A program made the position numbers and the translations under genes. Below are positions 31,668 through 40,325 of a stretch of 64,000 bases of DNA, one piece after another. Under the pieces are notes generated by a model. It was not told the origin of the DNA, ran no database searches, and was given only the letters and a program-made list of their open reading frames with translations. The stretch is taken from the NCBI RefSeq assembly GCF_024198255.1, contig NZ_JAJVKW010000023.1, positions 1-64,000 on the forward strand, written 5' to 3'. The DNA comes from Myxococcus guangdongensis (GTDB lineage: Bacteria; Myxococcota; Myxococcia; Myxococcales; Myxococcaceae). Each line of letters opens with the position of its first letter. Positions within the stretch are counted from its first letter, which is position 1.

Positions 31668-32885
31668 TCACTCCAGGCCGCGCGCGGCCAGTTCTTCATC
31701 GTCCTCGCCGCGCAGATGCCCGATTTCGTGGAGCAATGTCACGCGAATCTGTTCGCGGAGCTCCGCCGGCGTGCGCACGGCCCGGGCCAGGTTGCGCCGG
31801 TACAGCACCACCGAGCGGCACGGCGACTCCAACCCATCACACGGCGCGCCCAGGGGCGGACCCCGGAACAGGCCCAGAATCGTGGGGGACAGGGGCGGCT
31901 GGTTGGCCAGGAGGTCCACCTCGGCGGGCAGCTCCTCCGCGGTGACGGGGATGCCCTCCAGGTCATTGCGCATGTCCGAGGGAAGCGCGGAGACGGCGCG
32001 GGCCACGTCCACGCGGAAGGTGTCCTCGGAGGGCAAGGGCGGCGAGGGGAAGTCCTCGGGCGAGAGGGCGCGCGCCTTGTCGAAGTGCACCTGCGCCTGC
32101 TTCCACTTCCCTTCCCGCTCCAGCAACAGGCCCAGGTGCTGGTGCGCGTGCGCTGCGCGCTCCGCGTCGTCGACGAGCCCCTGGAAGGCGCGCTTCGCCT
32201 CGGAGAAGCGGCACAGCTCGAAGAGGGCCAGGGCCCGCTCGTAGAGCGCCTCACGGCTGCCGGGCTCTCGGGCGAGGACGATGGCGGCTCGGGCGAGGGC
32301 CTCCTCCGCCTGGCCCAGGTCGTTGAAGGCCATGGCCGACACCAGCGCCAGGTGCGGAATGAGCTCTGGGGGCGTGCCGGGCTGGGACAGGCCGCGCTCG
32401 GCGTAGAGCGTGCCCAGTTCGTCGCGCTCGCGCGTGGAGGTCATCTGCACCGCGTACAGGTGGGCCGCGCCGAGCAACGCGTCCGCGTCTCCCGGGTCGA
32501 TGGCGAGCGCCCGGGCGAAGGCGAGCTGCGCGTCCGACTCGCGCCCCAGGGCGGCCAGCGCGACACCGCGTTCGGCGTGGGCGGAGGCCAGGTCCGGCTC
32601 CAGGGCCGCCGCCTGCGCCGCGCAGGACAAGGCCTCCTCGAAGCGCCCCGCGTCGTAGTAGCCGCGCGCCGCGTCGAGCGGAGAGCCGCCACGGGCCTGA
32701 CACACCGCGAGCGGCTGCACCGGCCGCGCGGCTTCACCGGGCTCGTCCGAGGGTGCGACACTGGCCGACGAGGCCTTCGCCGCCGACACCTCGGGCGGTC
32801 CGGCGTCTCCCGTCTCCGGGGCCGAGGCGTTCCGCTTGCAGGCGGTGAGGAGGAGACAGAGGGCGAGCAGACCGCGCCGCGACAT
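31668..32885 (-). CDS. TPR lipoprotein with C-terminal zincin-like metallopeptidase domain
   Basis: The 405-residue protein begins with a lipoprotein signal ([11 protein letters not shown]) and an Ala/Ser/Asp linker. About seven TPR-like helices follow ([17 protein letters not shown] and so on). The last roughly 110 residues resemble the small zincin family PF06262: [20 protein letters not shown], then [20 protein letters not shown], with the HExxH-type HEIGH motif. The family is usually a stand-alone cytoplasmic domain, so its fusion to a lipoprotein TPR is unusual. It may act on partners at the outer membrane. It overlaps the rlmI GTG option. Confidence 0.8.
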   Translation of the reverse strand: MSRRGLLALCLLLTACKRNASAPETGDAGPPEVSAAKASSASVAPSDEPGEAARPVQPLAVCQARGGSPLDAARGYYDAGRFEEALSCAAQAAALEPDLASAHAERGVALAALGRESDAQLAFARALAIDPGDADALLGAAHLYAVQMTSTRERDELGTLYAERGLSQPGTPPELIPHLALVSAMAFNDLGQAEEALARAAIVLAREPGSREALYERALALFELCRFSEAKRAFQGLVDDAERAAHAHQHLGLLLEREGKWKQAQVHFDKARALSPEDFPSPPLPSEDTFRVDVARAVSALPSDMRNDLEGIPVTAEELPAEVDLLANQPPLSPTILGLFRGPPLGAPCDGLESPCRSVVLYRRNLARAVRTPAELREQIRVTLLHEIGHLRGEDDEELAARGLE

Positions 32886-32992
32886 GGGCCGTCACGCTAC
32901 GGCATCACCCCAGGGGCCGGGAAGCAGGGACGTGCAAGCTCGCTCGGGGGGCGGCGGCGCGGCACGCCTCGGGTGCACTAGGGTGGCGCCCC

Positions 32993-33580
32993 ATGAGACC
33001 CTTGATTCTGGCCTCCACTTCCAGTGCCCGCCGCTCGCTGATGGATGGTCTCGCCCTGCCCTATCGCGCCGTGAGCCCGGGCGTCGACGAGACGGTGGCG
33101 GCACCTCTCTCCGCCCGCGAGGCCGTCCGGGAGCTGGCGGCTCGCAAGGCGCGCGCCGTCCACGCACGACATCCCGACGCCTGGGTGCTCGGCGCTGACC
33201 AGTTGGTCGAGGTGGACGGCCTGACACTCACCAAGCCCATCGACCGCGACGCGGCGAGAGGCCAGCTCCAGAAGCTCCTGGGCCACACCCACGACATCCA
33301 CACCGGCGTGTGCCTGGTGGGCCCAGGCGGGTCCATCGACGAAGCCGTGGAGACCGCGCGCCTCACGTTCCACGACGTCACGACCGATGAGTTGGAGCGC
33401 TACCTGGACCTGAACGAGTGGGAGGGATGCTGCGGCAGCTACCGCGTGGAGGGGGCGGGACAGGCGCTGCTGGCGCGGCTCGACGGCGACCGCTCCAACG
33501 TACAGGGCCTGCCCATGGTGACGGTGGTGCGGCTGCTCCGACAGGCGGGCTTCACCTTCTTCGAGCACCACCAGCGCTGA
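32993..33580 (+). CDS. maf: Maf/YceF-type nucleotide pyrophosphatase
   Basis: The 195-residue protein has the Maf signatures [41 protein letters not shown] and [12 protein letters not shown], and a C-terminal [22 protein letters not shown] that looks more like YceF (7-methyl-GTP) than YhdE. Maf proteins hydrolyse non-canonical or methylated nucleoside triphosphates. Which subtype applies is uncertain. Confidence 0.9.
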   Translation: MRPLILASTSSARRSLMDGLALPYRAVSPGVDETVAAPLSAREAVRELAARKARAVHARHPDAWVLGADQLVEVDGLTLTKPIDRDAARGQLQKLLGHTHDIHTGVCLVGPGGSIDEAVETARLTFHDVTTDELERYLDLNEWEGCCGSYRVEGAGQALLARLDGDRSNVQGLPMVTVVRLLRQAGFTFFEHHQR

Positions 33581-33582
33581 CG

Positions 33583-34545
33583 TCACCCGACGGTGGACAG
33601 CTCCGCGAGAATCTCCTGGTACGCGGCGCGAGCCTTGTCGGCCTGGTCCGCCTTGAAGCTGGCCGCCGCCACCACCGGATGCCCGCCGCCACCGTACCGC
33701 CCCGCGATGGCGGACAGGTCATGCTGGCGCAGCTCCGGCTTCCACGGGTTGGAGCCAAGCGACACCTTCGCGCGCGACGTCCCCCGCCCCACCCACAGCG
33801 TGTAGCGCGCGTCCGGATAGAGCGCATACGCGATGAACTTGTTGAGGCTGTCCACGCCCTCGTCCACGAGGTCGAAGAAGACGACGCCGCGCTCGTAGCG
33901 GGCCCGCGAGCGCACCAGCTCGATGTTCGCCTGGTGTCGCGCGAGCAGCGGCGCCAGCGGCCCCGCGATGAGGGGCGCGGCGGCGATGTCCGCGAGCGAC
34001 TCCGACTGCATGCGGCGGATGACCTCGGGGATGAGCGCCGGGTCCTTGTTCGCCTCCAACACCGTCATGATGCGCAGCGCGGGCTCCTCCAGCGCCACCG
34101 CCATCTGGGGCGAAGGGAACTGGGCGCCGTCGATGAGCTCCGCCCAATGGATGAGGTCCGAGAGCGCGGACGCGTCCCATCCGAACCGCTCGCGCGCCAC
34201 GTCCGCCAGGTACTTCGTGCAACTCTTGCGGTGCGCGTCGTGGAATTTGCGCCCGCTCGAGTCCGCGCGGAAGTGCGCCTCGTCCCCCGGCTGCTGGAAC
34301 GCGGAGGCATGGTGGTCGAACCACCACGTCAGCCGCGCGTCCTGGCTGTAGCGGAAGTCGACGATGACGTTCTCCTCGCCCGTGAAGACCGCCGGGTCGA
34401 TGCCCTCCGCGCCCGGCTTGTGGTTCAGCCCCTGATAGCGGAAGGCCGCGTCCGCGCGGACACGCTCCCGATAGAAGCGGGTGAACACCGCGGCGCTCGC
34501 GGCGCCGTCGAAGCAGTTGTCGTGGAACAGGACCTGGACGTTCAT
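33583..34545 (-). CDS. DHH-family phosphohydrolase
   Basis: The 320-residue protein has LFHDNCFDGAASAAVF at the N-terminus, VIVDFRYS, WFDHHASAF (the DHH motif), and the C-terminal DHHA1-like GRYGGGGHPVVAAASF. This is the pattern of DHH/DHHA1 nanoRNase or exopolyphosphatase-type enzymes that use two metal ions. The substrate is unknown. The zinc-ribbon membrane gene stops 13 bases upstream, so the two may be co-transcribed. It is convergent with maf. Confidence 0.85.
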   Translation of the reverse strand: MNVQVLFHDNCFDGAASAAVFTRFYRERVRADAAFRYQGLNHKPGAEGIDPAVFTGEENVIVDFRYSQDARLTWWFDHHASAFQQPGDEAHFRADSSGRKFHDAHRKSCTKYLADVARERFGWDASALSDLIHWAELIDGAQFPSPQMAVALEEPALRIMTVLEANKDPALIPEVIRRMQSESLADIAAAPLIAGPLAPLLARHQANIELVRSRARYERGVVFFDLVDEGVDSLNKFIAYALYPDARYTLWVGRGTSRAKVSLGSNPWKPELRQHDLSAIAGRYGGGGHPVVAAASFKADQADKARAAYQEILAELSTVG

Positions 34546-34558
34546 GGCGGGCGCCCGT

Positions 34559-35635
34559 TTACTGCAACGCGAGCCCCTCGCCCACCGCGGTGAAGGACTC
34601 CTGCCCTCCCGTGTCGCCTGGCCGTGCGTCACCTGACCCGGCGGCCACCACCGCGAGCCCCACCAGTCGACCATCCGGCAACAGCCCGCAGCCCAGCGTG
34701 CCCCGCGCGCCCGCGGACGTGCTCAGCGTGTACAGCTTCGAGCGCGCCCCCAACGCCGCGGGCGACGTCGTGCGCGCCTCCTCGCCCGTGCCCACCGCGC
34801 TCAGCAGCCCCTGGCAGCCCGCCTCCAGCTTCACGCCCGTGGAGCGCTCCACCCAGAGGAAACCGTAGCGCCCGCGCGCCAGGTCACCGAAGCCCACGCC
34901 ACTGCCATGCAACGTCGCCGCGGGCAGCGCCAGGTGCGTGGCGAGCTGCTCCCGCGTCAGCCGCTCCCAGCCCACCGGCAGCTCCAGCCGATACCCCAGC
35001 TCGCTGCCCACCAGGAGCTGCCGCACGCCCCCGCCGCCCAACGAAGCCCCCGTGCCCGGCAGCGCCAGCAACACGGCCGAGGTCAGCGCCGTGGCCAGCC
35101 CCAACCCCAGGCCCGCATAGCGCCGCGAAGGGCCGGGCTCACCCACCACCAGGAACAAGGCCACCAGCCCCAGCGCGAAGTAGGCCACGTGCACGGGGGC
35201 CGTCGGCGCTCCACGCGCGAGCCACGCCGTGGCGAGGAGCTGCACCGCCAGGCCCATCTGAGCGATGCCCTTCACCGGCCCCCGGTTGAGCACCAGCACC
35301 AACGCGAGCACCAGGTCCAACGCCACCAGCCCGTACGTCCACGACGGGTCCTGCAGCGAGCCCAACACCCCACCGGCGCGCAGGAACCACGCGGCCGCGC
35401 CCGCCCCCAGCACCGCCGCCACCGGGCCCGGATGCGCGGAGACGGCGCTCGTCACCAGGTCGCCGCCAAAGACGGTCGCCTCGTCGTCCACCGGGTCCGC
35501 CAGCCGGTCCAGCCGCGTGCGGCCGACCTTCTTGTAGGACTGGAGATGGTCGAAGGGCTCGCCACATGCGGGACAGGCCGCGGCGCCCCGGGGAATGGGG
35601 CTGTGACCACAGCTGGGGCAGAGGGTCTGAGGCAT
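34559..35635 (-). CDS. zinc-ribbon multi-pass membrane protein
   Basis: An N-terminal zinc ribbon (CPSCGHSPIPRGAAACPACG, residues about 6-25) is followed by about 60 soluble residues, then five or so hydrophobic segments. After that comes a periplasmic or cytoplasmic C-terminal domain of about 140 residues (starting SELGYRLELPVGWERLTREQ) with a Cys pair near the end. Function is not recognised; the layout is common in myxobacterial membrane proteins. It begins at ATG 35635 after a 406-base gap. Confidence 0.75.
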   Translation of the reverse strand: MPQTLCPSCGHSPIPRGAAACPACGEPFDHLQSYKKVGRTRLDRLADPVDDEATVFGGDLVTSAVSAHPGPVAAVLGAGAAAWFLRAGGVLGSLQDPSWTYGLVALDLVLALVLVLNRGPVKGIAQMGLAVQLLATAWLARGAPTAPVHVAYFALGLVALFLVVGEPGPSRRYAGLGLGLATALTSAVLLALPGTGASLGGGGVRQLLVGSELGYRLELPVGWERLTREQLATHLALPAATLHGSGVGFGDLARGRYGFLWVERSTGVKLEAGCQGLLSAVGTGEEARTTSPAALGARSKLYTLSTSAGARGTLGCGLLPDGRLVGLAVVAAGSGDARPGDTGGQESFTAVGEGLALQ

Positions 35636-36041
35636 GGTGCGCGTATACCGCACCGAACACTCCGCCCACGAGGGCGCGACGCCCATGTCAGCCCACACCC
35701 CCAACTGCCAATTTTTTGACCAAATCAGGGGGGCGCTGGCGACACCTGGGTCATTCAAGACTGAGCGCACTCGCCGTGTTCGCAGCTTGTAGTGAACTCT
35801 CGATTCTTGAACGAAACGTCGAGATTGCGGGGTTGGATGAACGAATTAACTCGACAGAACGAGGAACCCCTCCGGGGTTGCGGTGCTCTGCGTCGGGTGC
35901 CGAACCAGGAACCCCGCTCCGTGACAGGGAAAACCCTTAGTACGCGTTACCCGTCAGGTGAGCGTCCGGCTGGCACCTCGTCTGCATATGTCAGACCCCA
36001 GGTGTACTCACCCGCGCAGCAACGCGTGGTGGGAGGAGCAC
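35636..36041. other. divergent intergenic region
   Basis: This 406-base gap separates the minus-strand zinc-ribbon gene from the plus-strand small basic gene. It is locally AT-rich around 35708-35735 (with a run of six T) and 35790-35850, unusual for this genome, and holds a -24/-12-like promoter at 35971-35986 (listed separately). Open frames here have poor composition and I see no gene. Confidence 0.6.
35971..35986 (+). promoter_or_regulatory. candidate sigma-54 (-24/-12) promoter
   Basis: TGGCAC-N5-CTGCA at 35971-35986 matches the sigma-54 consensus TGGCAC-N5-TTGCA at all but one position and keeps GG-N10-GC. The transcript would start near 35997, about 45 bases before the ATG of the small basic gene at 36042. 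Confidence 0.5.
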
Positions 36042-36284
36042 ATGGCCAAGACGACGACACGCAAGAGCGTCACGGTGCGCCGACAAGGGCGGCGGGTGAT
36101 GCCAGCACTGCGGCGGACGGCTCAGCGGGCCCGGGTGGCCGCCGAGAAGGCCCACCTCACCGTGGGGGAAGTCATCGCCGCTGCCTTCGACACGGCGGGC
36201 GGTGAGCTCGGTGAGGCGCTGGCGGTGATGACGTCACCGCAGATGACGCGGGCCCTGGGGCGCCGCATCGTCGTGGTGGGCTGA
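36042..36284 (+). CDS. small basic protein, 80 aa, unknown
   Basis: GGAGGAG lies seven bases before the ATG at 36042. The N-terminal half is strongly basic (KSVTVRRQGRRVMPALRRTAQRARV) and the C-terminal half is helical and hydrophobic (TVGEVIAAAFDTAGGELGEALAVM). It could bind nucleic acid. No family is recognised. The gene is followed by a hairpin and preceded by a sigma-54-like promoter. Confidence 0.75.
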   Translation: MAKTTTRKSVTVRRQGRRVMPALRRTAQRARVAAEKAHLTVGEVIAAAFDTAGGELGEALAVMTSPQMTRALGRRIVVVG

Positions 36285-36304
36285 AACCCTCCGCTTTTTT
36301 CAGC
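36280..36304 (+). terminator. terminator hairpin at the end of the small basic gene
   Basis: GCTGAAA (36280-36286) pairs with TTTCAGC (36298-36304) with an 11-base loop that contains part of a T6 run. The left arm overlaps the stop codon of the gene. Confidence 0.5.
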
Positions 36305-36364
36305 GTAGGAACTACCGGTCGCCCGCACCGTGGCTCGTGAGCCTCGGCACCAGGGTTCCCAGCT

Positions 36365-36619
36365 TCACTCCCCGGCCATGAGCACGCCGGTGGTGTAGTG
36401 CTGTCGGGTGGGCTCACCCGCCAGCGCGCGAGCGAAGTCCTCGGCCTTGTTGGGGTGCACCAGGAAGGTGCCCGCGCGCGTCTGGAGGCGCACAGGCGCC
36501 ATGTCCGGGTGCGGGTCCGCGGACACGTTGCCACCGCCGCCCGCGTCCACCGGCGAGGCCGGGAGCGTGGCGCAGCCGGCGAACAACCACACTCCCAACG
36601 TCACGAGAAGCAGCTTCAT
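36365..36619 (-). CDS. small lipoprotein, 84 aa
   Basis: Lipoprotein signal LLVTLGVWLFAGC followed by a short Gly/Asn-rich linker and a mature part with MAPVRLQTRAGTFLVHPNKAEDFARALAGE, which could form a small strand-helix unit. Function unknown. ATG at 36619. Confidence 0.7.
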   Translation of the reverse strand: MKLLLVTLGVWLFAGCATLPASPVDAGGGGNVSADPHPDMAPVRLQTRAGTFLVHPNKAEDFARALAGEPTRQHYTTGVLMAGE

Positions 36620-36790
36620 CCGCGTCCTCCGGGACAGAGGCCACCAGGCCCGTCAGCCGGGCCCCTCTATTCCCGTGGCCCCCGGACAGGCAAGGCCCGC
36701 TGCGTCGCACGCGGAGGACGACAGGCCCGGACCGTGGACCTGTCCACGGAACGCTCGAGCGGACACGTCGGTGGTCGCGGTCACCCAGAC

Positions 36791-36986
36791 GAGGAGGGTT
36801 CAAGCCACTCCCCGCCGGGGCGTCACGACTCGCCGAGGTCCAGCGAGGCCGCCAGCGAGGAGGGTTCGGCCACTCCCCGCCGGGGCGTCACGACTCGCGG
36901 AGGTTCAGCGAGGCTGCCAGCGAGGAGGGGTCGGCCACTCCTCGCCGGGGCGTCACGACTCGCGGAGGTTCAGCGAGGCTGCCAGC
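36791..36986. repeat. three tandem copies of a 65-66 bp repeat
   Basis: Units begin at 36791 (66 bp), 36857 (65 bp) and 36922 (65 bp), each starting GAGGAGG and containing CCGGGGCGTCACGACTCGC and ending GCCAGC. They differ by about three to eight bases between copies. A partial fourth start follows at 36987. The third unit contains the stop codon of the beta-propeller lipoprotein (36970-36972). Confidence 0.85.
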
Positions 36987-38481
36987 GAGGACGGTGGTCG
37001 TCGCTGTCGCCCGTCTGCAGCGTGAAGCCCGCCCTCGGGTGGATGATGGCGGCGCCCTCCTGCGCGCCCGTGGCCGGGTCGATGCGCTGCACGTGCAGCT
37101 CCCCCGCCTTGATGAACGCGATGAAGCGGCCATCCGGCGAGAACGACGGCAGCGTGCCGTCATCCACCAGCCGCACCTCGGTGCCCGTGGCGGAGCCGTC
37201 CTGCGGGTTGATGGCGCGCAGGAAGATGACGTTGCCCGAGCGGTTCTGGCACGGGGACACCGCGCCGCCGCACAGCACCGCTCCGCCCGTCGTGGGCCGG
37301 AAGTAGTACGCACGCACATACGCGGCCCAGGTGCCATCCGGCGACCAGATGGGGCTCGCGATGAACGAGTCCACGGTGCCGTCGGTGGACGCCTCGGTGG
37401 ACACGTCCGCGACGAGCTGGGGCGCGCCGCCGCCCGTCACGTTGATGTTGTAGAGCCGGACCAGCGGCGTGGGCGTGGTGTCGCCATCGAAGGTCACCAG
37501 CTCGTTGTTCGGGTTGGCCAGGAACAGGAGCTGGTCATTCACGCGGTTGTAGTGCGCCTGCTCCGCCGTCGTCCCGGCGTTGGCCAGCGGCGTCGGCGCG
37601 GTGCCCGCGCCACTGGAGGTGAACAGGCCCTCGCCGTTCACGTTGTAGACGAACGTCGTCCCGTCACGCGACCAGTCCGGGAACGCGCCCGTCGTCGTCG
37701 CCTGCGTCACGCCCCCGGCGCCCCCCGGCGTCACCACCGAGATGCCGGAGCGCTGGCTGCCGTTCTGCCGCACCCACGCGATGGCCGTGCCCGGCTCCCA
37801 CTCCATGGAGCGGAAGGCCTCCGTGTTGCCCGTGCCGCCGTCGGCGACGACCACGGCCTGTCCCTCCACGAGCGGAACCTCGCGCACGGTGAGGTCTCCA
37901 GCGCGCTTCTCCGTCGAGGTGTCCACCGCGCCCTGCGCGAACGAGAGGTGCGTACCGCCCGGACCCCAGCGCGGATAGCGGCTGTCCGTGCCCGCCGCGC
38001 TCAGCGACGTCACGCCCGGCGTGTCGTAGCGCATCACCAGCGCCGCGGAGACGCCGGCATCGTCCCGGCCCGTCACCGCGACGTGCATCGCCTGGCACGT
38101 GAGCGGCGCGCCCTCGCAGCGAAGCCCCGGACCGCAGTCCGCGGACGCCGTGCAGGCATCCCCCTTCGCGCCGGTGCCCTGACCGCCCCCATCGGGCGTG
38201 CCCGCGTCGTCACCCGTGCCCGCGTCGATGTCCCCCCCGTCCGGCACGCCCGCGTCGGGAACACCCGCGTCCTCGTCTCCGCCGCCCGCGTCCGGCTCGG
38301 GGGTCGGCGTCTGGATGGGGCGCTGCTCGCACTTGTTGTCGCCGGTGCAGACCCACTCCTGTCCCTCGGCGGGCTGTCCCTTGTCACTGCGACAGTCGAA
38401 CTGGTCCACACATTCGTCAGCACACCCCGTCGACAGAACCCACAGCGCGCAGCACAGCGCGCCGACGATTCGCTTGTCCAT
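36970..38481 (-). CDS. lipoprotein with PD40/TolB-like beta-propeller repeats
   Basis: The 503-residue protein has a lipoprotein signal (CALWVLSTGC), a Cys-containing region with CVDQFDCRS and CTGDNKC, and a low-complexity Asp/Gly/Ala/Pro linker (about 60-105) typical of myxobacterial cell-surface proteins. It then has WD40-like PD40 repeats: DSRYPRWGPGGTHLSFA, FPDWSRDGTTFVYN, SPIWSPDGTWAAYV, LPSFSPDGRFIAFI. It is probably a periplasmic or surface sensing protein. The stop lies in a tandem repeat. Confidence 0.8.
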   Translation of the reverse strand: MDKRIVGALCCALWVLSTGCADECVDQFDCRSDKGQPAEGQEWVCTGDNKCEQRPIQTPTPEPDAGGGDEDAGVPDAGVPDGGDIDAGTGDDAGTPDGGGQGTGAKGDACTASADCGPGLRCEGAPLTCQAMHVAVTGRDDAGVSAALVMRYDTPGVTSLSAAGTDSRYPRWGPGGTHLSFAQGAVDTSTEKRAGDLTVREVPLVEGQAVVVADGGTGNTEAFRSMEWEPGTAIAWVRQNGSQRSGISVVTPGGAGGVTQATTTGAFPDWSRDGTTFVYNVNGEGLFTSSGAGTAPTPLANAGTTAEQAHYNRVNDQLLFLANPNNELVTFDGDTTPTPLVRLYNINVTGGGAPQLVADVSTEASTDGTVDSFIASPIWSPDGTWAAYVRAYYFRPTTGGAVLCGGAVSPCQNRSGNVIFLRAINPQDGSATGTEVRLVDDGTLPSFSPDGRFIAFIKAGELHVQRIDPATGAQEGAAIIHPRAGFTLQTGDSDDHRPRWQPR

Positions 38482-38601
38482 TCATCCCCTCCAATCGAGT
38501 GAAGGGCGTATAGCCTCGCGTCCGAGGGACGGAATGGTTCGCGAGGGCGGGTTGCAGTGAGCATGTTCCTGAATGAACGGCGATTCACTCCAGCGTGATG
38601 A

Positions 38602-39399
38602 ATGATCGACACCCATTGCCATCTCGATGCGACGCGATTCGATGAGGACAGGACGCTCGTTCTGGAGCGCGCCTGGGCCGCGGGGCTGCAAGGCATCCTC
38701 GTCCCCGGCGTCGGCACCCACGACTGGGAGCCCCTGCTGCAGATGTCACGCGCGGAGCCGCGCCTCCAGGTGGGCCTGGGCATCCATCCCCAGCTGCTGC
38801 CGGACATGACGCCCGAGGAGGACGACGCGGCGCTGGAGCTGCTCGACGCGCTCCTGTCCAAGGGTGGCGCCATCGCGGTGGGCGAGTGCGGACTCGACGG
38901 TCCGTCCCTGCCCGGCGCGCCGCTCGAGCGACAGCTGTCCGTGCTGCGGCGGCACCTGGCGCTCGCGCGCAAGTACCAGCTGCCGGTGTTGATGCACTGT
39001 CACCGGCTCCACCCGGCCCTCATCGAGCTCTTCAAGCAAGAGCCACTGCCCGAGGCGGGCGTGCTCATGCACAGCTACAGCGGCGGCGTGGAGCTGGCGC
39101 GCTTCTATCTCCAGAAGGGCTGCCACTTCTCCTTCGCGGGCCCGGTGACGTGGGCCGAGGCGCGCAAGCCCCTGGACGCGCTGCGCGCCATCCCCCTGGA
39201 CCGGCTGATGGCGGAGACGGACGCGCCGGACCAGGCGCCCACCCCTCACCGGGGCGGACGCTCCGAGCCGGCCTACCTGCCCCACATCCTGGAGGGGATG
39301 GCCCGCGTGCGGGGAGAGCCCCTCGACGAGGTCGCCCAGCGGACGACCGAGAATGCCCGGCACCTGTTCCGGGAAGGTTTTCCCCCCGCTTCGCGGTAG
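38602..39399 (+). CDS. TatD-family metal-dependent hydrolase
   Basis: The 265-residue protein has the TatD motifs: DTHCHLD at the N-terminus, AVGECGLDG with the metal-binding Glu, VLMHCHR with His, HSYSGG, and MAETDAPDQAP with the catalytic Asp. TatD enzymes are metal-dependent phosphohydrolases with 3'-5' exonuclease activity on DNA. It is followed after 28 bases by the tcdA gene and is divergent from the lipoprotein gene. Confidence 0.92.
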   Translation: MIDTHCHLDATRFDEDRTLVLERAWAAGLQGILVPGVGTHDWEPLLQMSRAEPRLQVGLGIHPQLLPDMTPEEDDAALELLDALLSKGGAIAVGECGLDGPSLPGAPLERQLSVLRRHLALARKYQLPVLMHCHRLHPALIELFKQEPLPEAGVLMHSYSGGVELARFYLQKGCHFSFAGPVTWAEARKPLDALRAIPLDRLMAETDAPDQAPTPHRGGRSEPAYLPHILEGMARVRGEPLDEVAQRTTENARHLFREGFPPASR

Positions 39400-39427
39400 G
39401 CGAGCGGTCGCGTTATAGAGGACCCCC

Positions 39428-40321
39428 ATGAACCCGCAGCCCCCACCGCCCACCCCTCCCCAGCCAGAGACCCCGCCCGCCACGACGGCCACGCCGAACG
39501 CGGCCACAGGCTCGCTCGCCCGGCCGTTCAAGCTGTCGCGCCGCTTCGACCGCACCGGACGCCTGTTGGGGGACAACGCCATGGAGCGGCTCGCCAACGC
39601 GCGCGTGGTGGTGTTCGGCCTGGGCGGCGTGGGCAGCTACGCGGCCGAGGGCCTTGTGCGCAGCGGCATCGGCCACCTGACGCTGGTGGACCACGACGAC
39701 GTCTGCGTCACCAACACCAACCGCCAGCTCCACGCGACGGTGAAGGGCGTGGGCAAGTCGAAGGCGGAGCTGATGGCGCAGCGCTGCCGCGAAATCAACC
39801 CGGAGGCCCGGGTGGAGGCGGTGCGCGAGTTCTACCGCGAAGAGGTCGCCGAGCAGATGCTGCCCGCCGGCACGTACGACTTCGTGGTGGACGCCATCGA
39901 CAACGTGAAGGCGAAGCTGCACCTGCTGCACCGGTGCGTGTCGCTGGGCATCCCCGTGGTCAGCTCCATGGGCGCCGCCGCGCGACTGGACCCGACGGCC
40001 ATCCGCGTGGAGGACCTGTCCGAGACGCACATGGACCCGTTCGCCAAGGACATCCGCAAGCTGCTCAAGCGCAAGTACGGCGTGGAGACCGAGCGGCACA
40101 CCGGAATCACCGCCGTCTACTCCATCGAGGCGCGCCGCATGCCGGTGGCCCTCAACTACGACGACGCGACGGACGGGTTCCTGTGTGTCTGCCCGCAGGA
40201 CAACGAGTTCCACACGTGTGACCACCGCACGCAAATCGACGGCAGCGTGTCCTTCGTCACCTCGTGCTTCGGGATGAACGCCGCCGGCGTCGTGGTGCGA
40301 AGGCTCGCCTCCACGCGCTGA
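39428..40321 (+). CDS. tcdA: tRNA threonylcarbamoyladenosine dehydratase
   Basis: The 297-residue E1-like enzyme fits TcdA (CsdL), which converts t6A to its cyclic form ct6A at A37 of ANN-reading tRNAs. The signature RFDRTGRLLGDNAMERL leads into the nucleotide-binding VFGLGGVGSYAAEGLVRSG, LVDHDDVCVTNTNRQ, DAIDNVKAKLHLL, and a C-terminal region GFLCVCPQDNEFHTCDH. The N-terminal 30 residues are a Pro/Thr-rich extension. Confidence 0.88.
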   Translation: MNPQPPPPTPPQPETPPATTATPNAATGSLARPFKLSRRFDRTGRLLGDNAMERLANARVVVFGLGGVGSYAAEGLVRSGIGHLTLVDHDDVCVTNTNRQLHATVKGVGKSKAELMAQRCREINPEARVEAVREFYREEVAEQMLPAGTYDFVVDAIDNVKAKLHLLHRCVSLGIPVVSSMGAAARLDPTAIRVEDLSETHMDPFAKDIRKLLKRKYGVETERHTGITAVYSIEARRMPVALNYDDATDGFLCVCPQDNEFHTCDHRTQIDGSVSFVTSCFGMNAAGVVVRRLASTR

Positions 40322-40325
40322 GGGC

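Noticed and set aside
36791-36986. The tandem repeat considered as a CRISPR array
   Set aside because: Units are 65-66 bp, contiguous and nearly identical throughout, without unique spacers, and no cas genes are near.
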